A DNA stretch of 64,000 nt from Vitellaria paradoxa (GCA_019916065.1 CM034241.1:19235541-19299540), one strand, 5' to 3'; positions 45,010-56,000 are shown, numbered from the stretch's first letter. Program-made: numbers and translations. The notes: a model not told the origin generated them from the sequence alone.

Positions 45010-45465
45010 TCAACCCCTCGTTTTTCCTACACTCTTTTTCTTTTCAAGTTCATCAACTTTTTCTTTTCAAGTTCATCAATCAAAGTAATTTTCTCAACCA
45101 AAGGGTTAAGGTAGACTGGGACCGAAAGACAATCAGATAAAGGAGATAAATTTGCTGCATTACCTTGCAAAGACAAATCATTTGAACTAGCATTATTACA
45201 CCTCCCAAAATCAGTATTCTCTGGAGTTTGCTGCTGTATATGAGCAGAATTGTTAGGAATAATAGGCACAACCTTGGACGATCCATTTTCAATTTCAAGA
45301 ACAGCATCATCCGAAAACTCAAAGGAGCCGGGTGACCTTTTCCCAACATCATCAACATCCTGCTCTCTTTCAATTCCATGTTTCCACCAGAATTAATTTC
45401 ATCACCATTTAAAACATCAAAAGGATTGGTAGTAGAGCAAACAGAAATGGGATTAGAATCCTCAT
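45010..45465 (-). pseudogene. LINE ORF1 C-terminal remnant
   Basis: Minus strand reads SNPISVCSTTNPFDVLNGDE and, in another frame, IIPNNSAHIQQQTPENTDF and NPLVEKITLIDE. The NPF-VL motif after a low-complexity linker matches the equivalent place in the LINE at 11638 (NNPFNVL). No DUF4283 remains. Its right edge is fused in frame with POL2 e1 (NDDGTL then SYEDSNP). Confidence 0.6.
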
Positions 45466-45550
45466 ATGAAAGGGTTCCATCGTCGTTAAAAACAGCATAT
45501 CGCTTCTTAATTAAAATTCTTTCTTTCTTAGAAGCTAGAAGAATCATTCC
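45466..45550 (-). pseudogene. POL2: POL2-like exon e1, copy C (truncated by LINE)
   Basis: Encodes MILLASKKERILIKKRYAVF and NDDGTL, the best preserved form of the block. The exon is cut after GTL by the LINE at 45465. A ~44-bp tandem duplication (45526-45602) repeats the start of the exon and its acceptor region. Confidence 0.8.
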
Positions 45551-45717
45551 TTACATGCCATCTTTCTTTCTTAGAAGCTGGAAGAATCATTACTTACATG
45601 CCAGAAAGGGCACCCAATAATCAATTTGAATATGAGAAAAAAGAAAAAAGAGAAAAAAAAAAACAACAAACAATGCATGTTATTAGATTAAAATCAAAAT
45701 CCAATAAGTTATTGTTC

Positions 45718-45768
45718 GACATTAGCTTGTAAGGTTAATTACCAAAAAAAGACATTAGCTTGTAAGGT
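45718..45768 (+). mobile_element. Micro-LINE insertion (15 bp) with perfect 18-bp target duplication
   Basis: GACATTAGCTTGTAAGGT at 45718-45735 repeats exactly at 45751-45768. The insert is only TAATTACC plus A7 (45736-45750). Copies A (near 157-176) and B (near 19177-19194) have the uninterrupted sequence. The tail TAATTACC is that of the LINE at 26409-27145. Confidence 0.95.
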
Positions 45769-45780
45769 CATCTTATTTAC

Positions 45781-45860
45781 CTTGTATGGTCCAACCACTT
45801 CAAATTCAATTGAGCATTCATTGTGTCTATATATGTTTTATTAATAGGACCTCTAAGTGT
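45781..45860 (-). pseudogene. POL2: POL2-like exon e2, copy C (frameshift)
   Basis: Acceptor TTGCAG and donor GTAAAT intact; encodes TLRGPINKTY, then a one-base deletion relative to copy A shifts the frame before the FEV-GPYK end. Confidence 0.75.
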
Positions 45861-46000
45861 CTGCAAGAAATAATATTTGCAAGCAAAATGCATCAAAAAA
45901 TCTTTACTGTCAAAAAATATAAATTAAGTAAAGCAAGCACTAGGTAATACATACATAGGAGAACAAGAAATTCAGAAAAAGAAATTAATTTTTACCTGAC

Positions 46001-46073
46001 CTGGTGCTGATCATTTGTATTGTTCCTCCAACATCAACATTAAGCATAACACAAGGATAAGAAACTGTTGATT
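46001..46073 (-). pseudogene. POL2: POL2-like exon e3, copy C
   Basis: Encodes SYPCVMLNVDV and, after a one-base deletion, NDQHQ, followed by a GTCAGG donor. It lacks the TAG and donor loss shared by A and B. Confidence 0.75.
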
Positions 46074-46334
46074 TCTTTTTTGAGTTTCTGAAATATATGG
46101 TTTGCAAAAAAAAAAAAAAAAAAAAAATCAGTGTCCTGACTTATATACCATGCAAAGTAGACCAATGGTTAATTTCTTCGAAATCAAAGTGATACCGAAG
46201 ATGATGCCACGAAAACATTGTATAGCATTATTGATAAACAACAAGAAATTTACAACAAAAAGATAGAAGAATAATATAAACATTAGAACTTATGATATAC
46301 AATGGATTAAACAATAATGTAAATTGGTAAAAGA

Positions 46335-46521
46335 AAAGATACACTCTGTTTTGAACATATAGTTCTCTAGAAATGATTTAGGTAAAGCACAGCAGGTAAC
46401 ATTTGTGTCTAATTCAAGTGGTCGTCCAATTTTCTCAACTAGTAAATGAGCATTTTGAATGATCTATGCACCAATATATGTAACTACACCTGTCATTTCC
46501 ATAGAGTACCATCTTTCACCC
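46335..46521 (-). pseudogene. POL2: POL2-like exon e4, copy C (stop codon)
   Basis: Encodes [39 protein letters not shown] and [16 protein letters not shown]. The stop replaces the lysine of the family's TGAKIIQNA. This exon is missing from copy A. The left edge is approximate. Confidence 0.85.
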
Positions 46522-46829
46522 CTTAATTGAAACCATGTGAACGATATATTTTCAGATAACAAAGCATAATAGGGAACCAAAATCATAAGCAAAATCATGG
46601 AACTAGATAATAACATGACTCACTTGCACATTACATATCCATAGAATGAATTCAAAATACGCTTGTGAGCCAATTGTAAAAAATCATAAAGTACTACCAT
46701 TTCTTGTAAACATTACAAGCAAGGCTATTTTACCCGTGACTAAAGAAGGGTTAGAAACCATCACAAATTTACCAAATTAAAATATTCAAGGTGAAGAAAA
46801 TAGAAGGAAGAGAGCTCGAGCGATCATAC

Positions 46830-46919
46830 TTGTGCTTCTTGAATCTTTATAGAATTTCCACTAGCCTTTGCTTCTGGTATAACTTTCACTTCCAAACCTT
46901 ATTGAGTCCTTTGTAAAGA
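46830..46919 (-). pseudogene. POL2: POL2-like exon e5, copy C
   Basis: Encodes YKGLNKVW and, after a small insertion, EAKASGNSIKIQEA, with acceptor AAGCAG and donor GTATGA. About 530 bases upstream lies RNI-like exon R5, as in copy A. Confidence 0.75.
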
Positions 46920-47449
46920 CTGCTTGGAATTCAAAAACTAAATACTGCTATAATTGAATCTTTAATTAGACCAAACTATGCAATTTGGAACTTTAGATCT
47001 ATAAGAGCATTTTTTCATGTCATTTGCACATGGCCTATATTTCATGTTCAATATTATTAAGAAAAGTCAATGAGTCATGGATTACATCAACAAATGTTGT
47101 GTCAGCTTATGACGTTATTGAGCATTGTTCTACCGTGGCAAACATTTAATAGACTGACCACATAGAAAAATACCTTATCCCCCTAAACTACTTTGTTATT
47201 GTATTCTCATATAAAAGAGAAATGTAGAATTATCACAATCTAAAGAGTATTTCCTTTCAACGAAATCAACTTGAAGTTGAATTATTAATTTATAATTGCA
47301 TTGCCAAGTGAACAAGACACCCCACTCTAAGCAATTGGACTTACCAAATAAATGACCAAAGTTGAGAGAAAAACCGTAGCCAAAAGTGAAGGAAGGAGAT
47401 ATATGACTTTTATTAATAAACATACATATCAAGAGAGGAGGAGACATAC

Positions 47450-47546
47450 GTTCCTAATGATAATAAAAGATGTCAATCTAACGAGTAATGAAAACTTATT
47501 GTTTTCAAGAAAGCTTGATGCCTTGATCGAAAATGGTTCTATTGCA
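47450..47546 (-). pseudogene. RNI/LRR-like exon R5, copy C (5' truncated)
   Basis: Encodes AIEPFSIKASSFLENNKFSL followed by LVRLTSF, ends with GTATGT. The 5' part (GPQTH) is replaced from 47547 by unrelated sequence, so this copy is cut at its right side. Confidence 0.5.
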
Positions 47547-48860
47547 AGTGAGTTTAAAATGGAAAATCAGTACTACTATCTTTGCAAACTTCTAGCACCT
47601 AGAGTTGACGAACACTAGAATCATAATATAAGAAATTCTAATTCGAGCAAGATAAATTATCCAAAAGGCAATTATTCAACAATATCAACCGCAGGTGAGT
47701 TTAAAATGCTAATATAGCAAGTAACAAATGGCCATAAGGGACACTGTTACTTTATTAGGTTTCACCAAGTTGTTGTTGGCATTTCAGGCATATTTATTTG
47801 TATGATAGTGCAAAACATTTTTTTAATATACATTTAAAAAATATATGTCAATTGGAATACAAATTTTCATGCATCACCCTCTTGTTCTCAACTAGTATTA
47901 TTTCAAATAATTCTTTTCCAACATTCACTTTGCAAACAAACATGTATACAACAAAATCAAGAAACTTACCAATGGCCATGTGCAATGCAAGCCATGTAAA
48001 CTTGAATAAAAAAACCAAACTACAAATTATGTCTAAATGGTGGTAACAAGTTATATATGCAAAACACGTTATGTTACGCATTGTAAACTCAAAGAAATGG
48101 CATAGAACTTGAAGACTTAGCAATGTATTTAGGCAGTAATTGTAGGTAGAACAGAAGCAGCTTAAAAGGAGGATCCCACAATAATACATGCACATTTCCT
48201 CGTAGATTTTAATCAGAACACTGGATTACTAATCCGTTAACTAAATCAAACATTACAAAGTTATAAATGAAGCTCTATTTATATTTGGACAAGCATCGTC
48301 AGATTCAACTTAACTAAAAACAGTCCTAGAACCTTTAATTTGAAGTATTCGAAAGAAGAAACAAAACTAAGGAACCAATAATGCGAAGTTCCATGCTAAA
48401 GGTTCTCTCTTCTAACTACTTCCCTAACCCCAGAAATTTCATTTATCTCCATTGTCTTAACAGTCAAATGAACAATAAGCAAAACGTGCAATGCCAGTTA
48501 GACACGAATTGTAATCGATCGACTAGATGCAATAAAGTTTTACAATACTGCTCTAAATTAATTTATAAACTAGATTCGATTGCGTTGAAATGATATAGGT
48601 ATATAATTGTGGATTAATCCGAAGCAGTAGAGAGTAGAAAGCAAATGAAACAGAGATCAGAAATCGACCTGAGGGATTGCTTCTATTTGGACCGATTCTG
48701 TTTCTTATACTTCCTCCATCTCTTTGTACTTGAACCTTCAAAATTGTTGGGGGGTGAGGGGGAGTTGTCCGTTGGAACTGATCGACCACCATTGACGATA
48801 TATAGCCGTTGAAACAAAATGGCAGTTAGCAATGGTCTTGCCTGAAACCCTATCTGTGAC
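47547..48860. other. Right flank of copy C; possible gene leader near 48660-48800
   Basis: On the minus strand, a region starting near 48800 with proline/serine-rich codons (DNSPSPPNNFEGSS) reaches a TAG, then CTCAG before GTCGAT, which looks like a splice donor. It could be a 5' leader exon of the gene upstream of copy C, but the protein is unrecognised. Otherwise nothing found. Confidence 0.3.
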
Positions 48861-49970
48861 GATTTTTGAAATTATGATTAATATAATTTTGTTAATTAAT
48901 ATATTTGATAAATAATTTGATATATTAAATTATATATTGATAAAATTAATTACTCATTAAATTATATTTGATATATTTTTATATAAATAAAAATAATATA
49001 TTATTAATTTAATATATTAATATATTTTTAGTTAATTAAATTAATTTGATTAATTAAATTTAATAATTAAATTATTTTTCAAAATAATTTAATTCAATAA
49101 AAATAAAGATATATCCAATATAATTTAATTATATTATTTATATATATATTATTAATTTAGTATATTAATATATTTTAGTAAATTAAATTAATTTGATTTA
49201 ATTAATTTGATTAATTAAATTTAATTATTTTTATTATATTATTTTTTCAAAATAATTTAATTCAATAAAAATAAAAATATATTAAATATAATTTATTTTT
49301 ATTATTCATTAAAAATAATTTATATTAGATTATTTTTAAATTATTTACTTATTTAATTACATTTTTATTAAAAATAATTTAATTCAATAAAAAGAAAATA
49401 TATTAACTATAATTTATTATATTATTTATCAAAAATAATTAAATAAAATATTTTTATATTAATTTAACTAATTAAATCTAATCATAATTAATATAATTTA
49501 GTTAATATGTTTAATATATAATTTGATATATTAAATTAATTATTAGTTAAATTATATTTAATATATTTTTATATAAATAAAAATAATATATTATTAATTT
49601 AACATATTAATATATTTTTATATATTAACTAAATTTCTTATTGAATAATAATATATTTAGTGGTGAGAGACGGTGGCCGGATATTGATAGCAACCGGTGG
49701 ATGATAGTGCTTAATAGTTGTGATTGGTAGTAATTGTGTAAAAAAATAAAAACTGAAAATGAAAACTTGAAAAAATATCTTTTCTATATTTTCATAATTT
49801 TTGAAAATTTTTAAAATAGTTTTTATTTTTTTAAAAATTAAAAACTGAAAGCTAAAAATAAATTTGTCAAATCAATTTTTATGCTCAATTTTCAAAAAAA
49901 AAATAAAAACAAAAATAGAAAACTGAAAACAAAATAATTGCTAAATGAGCTTTATCAAACGAACCCTAAC
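48860..49970. repeat. Second AT-rich minisatellite block
   Basis: Modules such as AAAAATAATTTAATTCAATA and TTTGATTAATTAAATTTAAT repeat imperfectly. The right end (TTTATCAAACGAACCCTAAC) and left end have the look of plant non-autonomous DNA element termini. The modules resemble those at 30130-31190. Confidence 0.6.
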
Positions 49971-50399
49971 TAATTCACCATAATAGGCAGCAAAGTTGCT
50001 ATTTCTCTATTAAACAATCAAATAAAACAACTTATAAACCCTAATGCAACCACCGACCAGAAACTGAAAAAGAAAAAATAATGTTAAAAAAATAGATGTA
50101 CTTACCTAAAATAATAATAATAATAATAATAAAACAAAAATAAGAGATCAATCCATGTAAATAAGAAAATGTTGGACCAGATCCTATGGCAGAAGAAGGG
50201 TATAAGAAAATTGAATTGGGTGACACAATTAATCCAACGAGTGGGCTGCATCAATTTATAAATATAGGTAAAACATAAACGTATTAGAACCATGGGTATT
50301 AGAGAGTATAGCCACAAAAAAATGGATAAAGTAAAATTGTACCTCGGTCAGAGAAATGTGAATGTGAGAGAGTTAAGATCAATGAGAACCAGAGAGATA

Positions 50400-50670
50400 A
50401 AGAAAACTCAGTCAGTCAAAGAGCATGAAGAACAACTCTGATGAAGAATGAGAGAGAGATAGAGAGAGAGAGACCAGGTGCAGGTGCAGGGGCTATGGCA
50501 TGAGAAAGAGGGAACCAGGCAGGGGGCTGCAGTAGCGACGTGGCGGTTGCGGTGGGTTGTGGCGTGGCCGACAAGGGGTTGCGCCCTGAAGGGGGAACAC
50601 AGAGAGAGAGAGAGAGAGAGAAAGAGGGGGGCGAGAGGGACGAATTTGAATTTTTCACCCATCTTTTGAT
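50400..50670. other. GC-rich, GA-microsatellite island
   Basis: Locally much richer in G+C than its surroundings (GGCTGCAGTAGCGACGTGGC and similar), bracketed by (GA)n runs at about 50450-50475 and 50600-50625. Such islands often mark 5' leaders, but no gene could be assigned; the overlapping open frames follow the composition. Confidence 0.5.
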
Positions 50671-51890
50671 AATAACAAATAATTTATCAAATTAAAATTA
50701 ATTAAAAAAATTTACCAAGATAAAAATAAAAGCGTATTTAATTGACATTAAGAAAACATGAGTGCGTCTTCAACCAAGGGCGTGTTCGGTTGGTAAAAAA
50801 TTAATTAAAAAGTATAATAAGAATAAAAAATGTGAAATAAAAATATTATGGAAAAAATTTTGATTGAAAAAACATATAAAAAATTAGTTAAAATAGATGA
50901 ACCTTGGTAAAATTTGATGCTCTGAACGGAGCCCAAATCTCAAACCAAATGCAGAGACCCTCCACCTTTCATTACTTCAAAGTCCCAAATCAATTGCAGA
51001 GAAACCCTCTACCTTCTATTACATATATATATATATATAATTGTTTTGCTAGGGATTGGTTATGCTTGCTTTCTCTCTTTCGCAAGGCAATTGTTGTTGC
51101 AGTTATGGCAGTCTCTCATTTTGTCTGAGAAAAAGCGAATCTAAGCCTCGCTATTTTCACGCTCTTCATCTCTCTACATTTTCTTTTTCGTTTCTGGGTT
51201 TTATTGTATATTTTTCTTTGATTTTAAATATGTCTGTGAGTTTATCAGAGAAAAGAAATGGAAAAAAATAATTAATTAAGGAAGAAGAAAAAAGAAATGA
51301 AAAGAAGAGAAATAATAATAACTTTCTTTCTATTTATTTGAGAGTTTGGAAAAGAAAAGACAATTACTTTCTTTTTTTTTTTGTGAGTTGTGAAGAAATG
51401 AAAATAAAAAATGTTTATTATTATTTTACTGATATACTCTTATATTATCTATAAATAAACCCTCCTATATTATCAGTAAATAAAGTATTAGCACATCAAA
51501 TATGACTAAATGGATCCATCTTGAAATGATTAAAAATAAATACAAACATGATTTCATGTAACTAAATAATAATAAGAAATTAATCTAACTCCAATTTACA
51601 ACTATAGTACGAGCTCTTTCCTTACCACATACAAAGTTCAAGTTTATTACATAAGAATCAATGCACAACATGATTTCACAAAAAAACTAATTGAATTTTT
51701 CTATTGATTTCTACTTCCTCATCATCCTTCATGTTATATCCACGCAAAGACAAACTACTTCAATGCATAATGCTATTATTGGGGACATTGGGTTTATCGT
51801 GGTTAATGTTATTTTTTATTTATTTAATATGGGAACGAGAGACTTATTTAGTTGCTCTAATGATGGTTATTATATTATGACTTGACCTTG
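50671..51890. other. Gene-free AT-rich stretch
   Basis: GGGCGTGTTCGGTTGGT near 50780 looks like the end of a plant MITE. An (AT)n run lies near 51023-51039. Short plus-strand frames near 50904-51270 have no known domain. Confidence 0.4.
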
Positions 51891-51899
51891 GTATAGGCT

Positions 51900-52410
51900 T
51901 TGATTTAATTTAATTAATTCCCATATTCTCACGTCGTTTGTCCTAGGTAATTAAGTTAGAGCCGTGACAAACTTCCTTATTAAGCTCATCATGGAGAAAA
52001 GCATTGTGCACATCTAACTAGTGGTGTGCCAGCTATGGGCAATAATAATTGCAATAACATAAGGAATAGTGACCAATTTAGCTACCAAAATAATGGTGTT
52101 ATGATAGTTAAAGCCCTCAATCTGGGTAAAACATTTCACAAAGAACGGTAGCCTTTATACCATTTAACTAAATCATATGTTTTTAATTTTGTTTAAAAAT
52201 CTACTTGCAATTAATTTGTTTCTTACCAGGGGGAGGAGGAAGGGACTAAGTCCAAGTATGGTGAACCTTTAAGGAACTATGTTCAAAAAAATAACTTAAT
52301 GCCATTGTGGGCATATGATAGCTTGAGAATATGAACAAGGCTTACTATATTAAGAAAGAGCAGATTAAAAAAGTACAATGTAGTTAAGAAAAATAAAAAT
52401 AAGAGACAAA
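51900..52410 (-). pseudogene. Ty1-copia reverse transcriptase N-terminal part
   Basis: Minus strand, from about 52350: PCSYSQAI, a diverged EE-AL linker, LPLVRNK (for LPPGKK), then FTQIEGFNYHNT and LVAKLVTI, then a frameshifted LDVHNAFLHDELNKEV. These follow the copia order (linker, KGYTQ-G-DY--TFSPVAKL, QLDV-NAFLHG). The YVDD block and RNase H are missing. The upstream part of the same polyprotein continues at 56006. Confidence 0.75.
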
Positions 52411-52421
52411 ATTAGAACCAT

Positions 52422-55400
52422 TGTCATGTCCCGGGTCATGTAATTTGAGGACACAAGCTAAATGAACCCTACAATATGCAATCACATCACAATCACATAA
52501 CCTTAACCTTGTCCCAATGAGAGCCAAACCATAACTGGAGCAAATATAGTATAATATAACCAAAAGAGCAATACAAAATAAGTCACAGTCATCATTGGAC
52601 ACAATACTTTCGAATATAAATAACTTCATCAAAGTATAATAATAAATATAACTTGTCACTCTATTAAGGACACAAAAGAATAACATAACTCCTCACAACT
52701 AAGAGATCAAAATACATAAACTACTAATCAAATATGAAAAATAAGGACAATCTATGTCCCTCGATCAAATGTCATGTCATGTAGGCCTGTCTTTGAACCT
52801 GCACTCATAACTGTAGGAGGTGAGCATTAGTTCACGTGTACTTATCATACAAGCAAGCATACAATACATCTTTGAGCATGACACTACGTGAACATGTAAA
52901 CCATGTAAATCAACCATAAAGTAATTTACATCTCAACATATCATATCACGATGTTGTAATCATATAATCATACCAATCAAGTATAGACTGAAATTTTCTT
53001 GTCATATATTATTACCGATTTCATTGCCATTATCTTATTAAGTCTTATGTCCAACCATATGTTGGACAAAAAATTGAATAAATCTTATCACTAGGGGTGC
53101 ACAAAAAATCGAACAAACCAAAAGCTGAGCCAATCCTATCATTTTGTTTTGGGTCTGTATCATTTTTTATTCGATTCTATGTTGAAAATTAGCAAATTAA
53201 TATTTTCAATTCGGTTCTTAGGTTAGCATTCGGTTCTCTGGTTAGCATACACTCAACCCAAACTCAAATCCAAATTGAAAATAATCCAACCCAAACTAAC
53301 CAAAAACCAACCTTAAAAAATATAATGTATAATGTCTAATGTATAATTATATATAATATAATATTATAAAGTATAAAACAAAATAACAACTAGGGTTAGT
53401 AATCAATCACATCAACTATCTCTCTTTCTTTCTCTGCCCCTCACATTGCGCAACTTTCACACAGGTTCAAACTTGCCCTGCTGAAAGTTCTTTATGCTTT
53501 ACCCTGTTCATGAAGAACTTGATTACAATCTTACCTGGTGATTTGTACGCATTAGGTTATGATATATCCTAATTATTTGGTTTCTTCCACTCTTAGGAGC
53601 TATAATGTGCTCTTTTTTTCCAATGGCCTTCCAATATCTAGAACCTACGATTCCTCTGCATTTGTTCACATTCTTTTTCCTTTCTTTTGAAATATTTCTT
53701 TTTGCATCTATTCAACTTTTGCATAGAATTGTGACTTTTAAAATGACTTATAATGTCTTTAATTTTTTTAGACATAATTTGTTATTTCTTTCTATCTTTA
53801 TTTATGTTTCTCATAAAGAATTTGACGAGAAAGTTGATCAGTAGTTTTGTTGATAAAAAAAAAAAAAGCAACACTATTCGTTCTATTTTTTTTTTATTTT
53901 TGATACCTAATTTTATAATTTAATTAGCAAAAAGAGCCTCTGTCTCTCTCTCTCACACACGCACACACAAACACACACATAACCCTATGATTTGGCAACA
54001 TCTCTTACTGTTGTTTTCTTTTCATTTTTTAACATGTGGACCCAACCCAAAAATGGACCCAATTCAACCCGAAATGACTTAAACCAAAAAGTAAATCGAC
54101 CTTGTCCAAATTGACCTAAATAAAAAACCAAACTGATCCAACCTTATATTATTCGATTCGGTTTGGTTCAGTTCCAAATTAAAATCAGTTTAATTTAGAG
54201 TCTAAATTTTATGAACAAAAAAAAAAAAAATGGTTCAATTTTGGGTTAAGTATGAACTCGAATTGAACCGAACCGACCCATGCACACTACTACCTATAAC
54301 CATTATAACATTATAGCATCATCAAATCACATCAATAGTCTCAATAACAAGTATAAAGAATACATGCACCAGTACTAATACTCAACATCAAGACTCAATC
54401 TTAACTCACACACACTAACACATCAATATTCAACACCCATGCTCAACTCTAATCATATATATACCAACACATATGGGATAAACCATGTCACCACATCAAC
54501 ACATAGCATCACAATCATGACCCATCATCAACTAGATACCGTATTCCTCTATTGGACATCAAAGCCCAAAACCTCTTATCATGTTATCGATCTTGTACTA
54601 TTTACTTAATGTCATTAAATTACATTATCGTTATTGAGTTATTTCTTTTGAAAACCTCATTTCCATAACCATTTTAAAAAATCAATAAATAATCTCTATT
54701 GAAAATTTCATTTAATTGAAACCATCTTAAGATATCAAACAATATTCCTTTATTGAAAAGATTTTAGGAAATCACGTATCTTCCCTGAAAATCTCATTTA
54801 AAATATTTATTCATGTTTGGAAATAATGTTAGAAATCAATAATAATAGTTCTAGCAAAGCATTTTCTTTTGTTTCGAAATCATTTAAGAAATTTTGGTAA
54901 ATTGCTCATCTGGGTGCACAACTAAGAATATGGGTGCGCAGAGACAAAGTAATGTAGGCACACGAGAACAAATGTGTAGACGCATAGGGTAGTCCAGGTA
55001 CATGGGCAAACTAGTTCGGGCACGCAGATGCTTCTCCACCAAAATACAATTTATACTTTGTTTTTGGTTCTTTCAATTACAACTTTGTTTATTTTGATTT
55101 AGATCCAAAATGATCCATAATTATGCTTGTTTTTAGTCCTTAGCAGTATATAAATATAACCACAATATCAATTTATCAGTCAAATCAAGTTTTTAATACA
55201 AATTGGTTTTACTATTCATCGTCTTTTCCTTAGTTCATCAACATATATATAAATAACAAGTATATCAAATCTTCAATCAAGCATAATTCATAAATAGAAC
55301 ATGTTATAAACACAAATGTAAGCTAAACAAAACAAGAGAACATGCAACCCTTAAGCCGGAAGGTTTCGAAATTCGTTAAAGAACCACCATGATCAATCTA

Positions 55401-56000
55401 CTCTTTCTAACACCGAACCAAGGATTGTGATGCACTCTCAACTAACTCAATTGATCATTGGAAAAAGGAATTAGAAAAAGGTTTAGGTTTTAATTGCTCA
55501 CCAACCTCAGCTTTCTCTCTCTCTCTCTTTCAATATCTATATTAACAACCAAAATGCATATATCTATAGATATATATAACTTGAATCCTTCATGGTGAAG
55601 GAAAGAAAGGGTAAGTTGAGGGATTAGATAGGGTTGATGATCCTATAAACAAAGGTTAGGCTTAGGGTGGCTTGACAACTTGAAAAGAAAATGATTGATC
55701 GAAAGTCAGAAAAGATGGCAACTTAATCTGACACGCAACAAACACACCCCAAGTGCCTAGGTAAGAAAGGGCAAGCACCCGGGCTAAGGCCAGGCACACG
55801 GACAAAGTTGTTCGGGTGTCCAAACCAATCCTTAATCCCAAAAATTTTTTAAGTGTTGTCCAGAAGTGAAACCTAACACGAGAATTGAGCAACTGAGCCT
55901 GCACCAACACATCTAATTAATCACATCAAAATAACATGCTAAACCACATTTCAATTGTATAATAAATAAAATAATATTTACAAAAACACGGGTCTTTACA
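52422..56000 (-). mobile_element. TG...CA-bounded 3.58-kb element nested in the copia polyprotein
   Basis: On the plus strand it opens TGTCATGTCCCGGG (52422) and closes CACGGGTCTTTACA (56000); on the minus strand TGTAAAGACCCG...CCCGGGACATGACA, the ends of many plant LTR retroelements. Flanks are ACCAT and GCCAT (4 of 5 match). It separates copia linker from copia RT, which fits insertion. No coding region was recognised, so it may be a large solo LTR or a non-autonomous element. Confidence 0.6.
53093..54290. mobile_element. MITE/hAT-like non-autonomous element
   Basis: Left end TAGGGGTGCACAAAAAATCG, right end (reversed) TAGTGTGCATGGGTCGGTTC, partial inverted repeats. Both subterminal regions repeat ATTCGGTTCGGTT-type motifs (TTCGATTCGGTTTGGTTCAG). 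It also includes a CT-rich and (CA)n stretch (53950-53980). No transposase found; no clear target duplication. Confidence 0.5.

Larger units (their letters stand above)
41391..45465 (-). mobile_element. Minus-strand LINE with long non-coding 3' region
   Basis: The left end is T10 followed by GAAAGGAGAAAATAAATATA and GGGGCATACCCCT, which on the minus strand is a standard plant LINE 3' end. The C/A-rich region 43269-45010 resembles 2277-6300. At the right, ORF1 remnants (45010-45465) stop inside POL2-like exon e1 of copy C. ORF2 is missing. No target duplication matches across the two ends; left and right flanks belong to different gene fragments (HISN4-like and POL2-like), so a deletion accompanied or followed insertion. 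An LTR element (41935-43268) is nested in it. Confidence 0.65.

Noticed and set aside
47352..47618. A plus-strand 88-codon frame across the R5 exon of copy C
   Set aside because: The minus strand carries the conserved block with a splice donor shared by several copies; the plus-strand frame is not conserved between copies.
50408..50669. Three overlapping open frames rich in serine/leucine or basic residues
   Set aside because: They arise from (GA)n/(CT)n tracts and local GC richness read in different frames; none has a recognisable motif.
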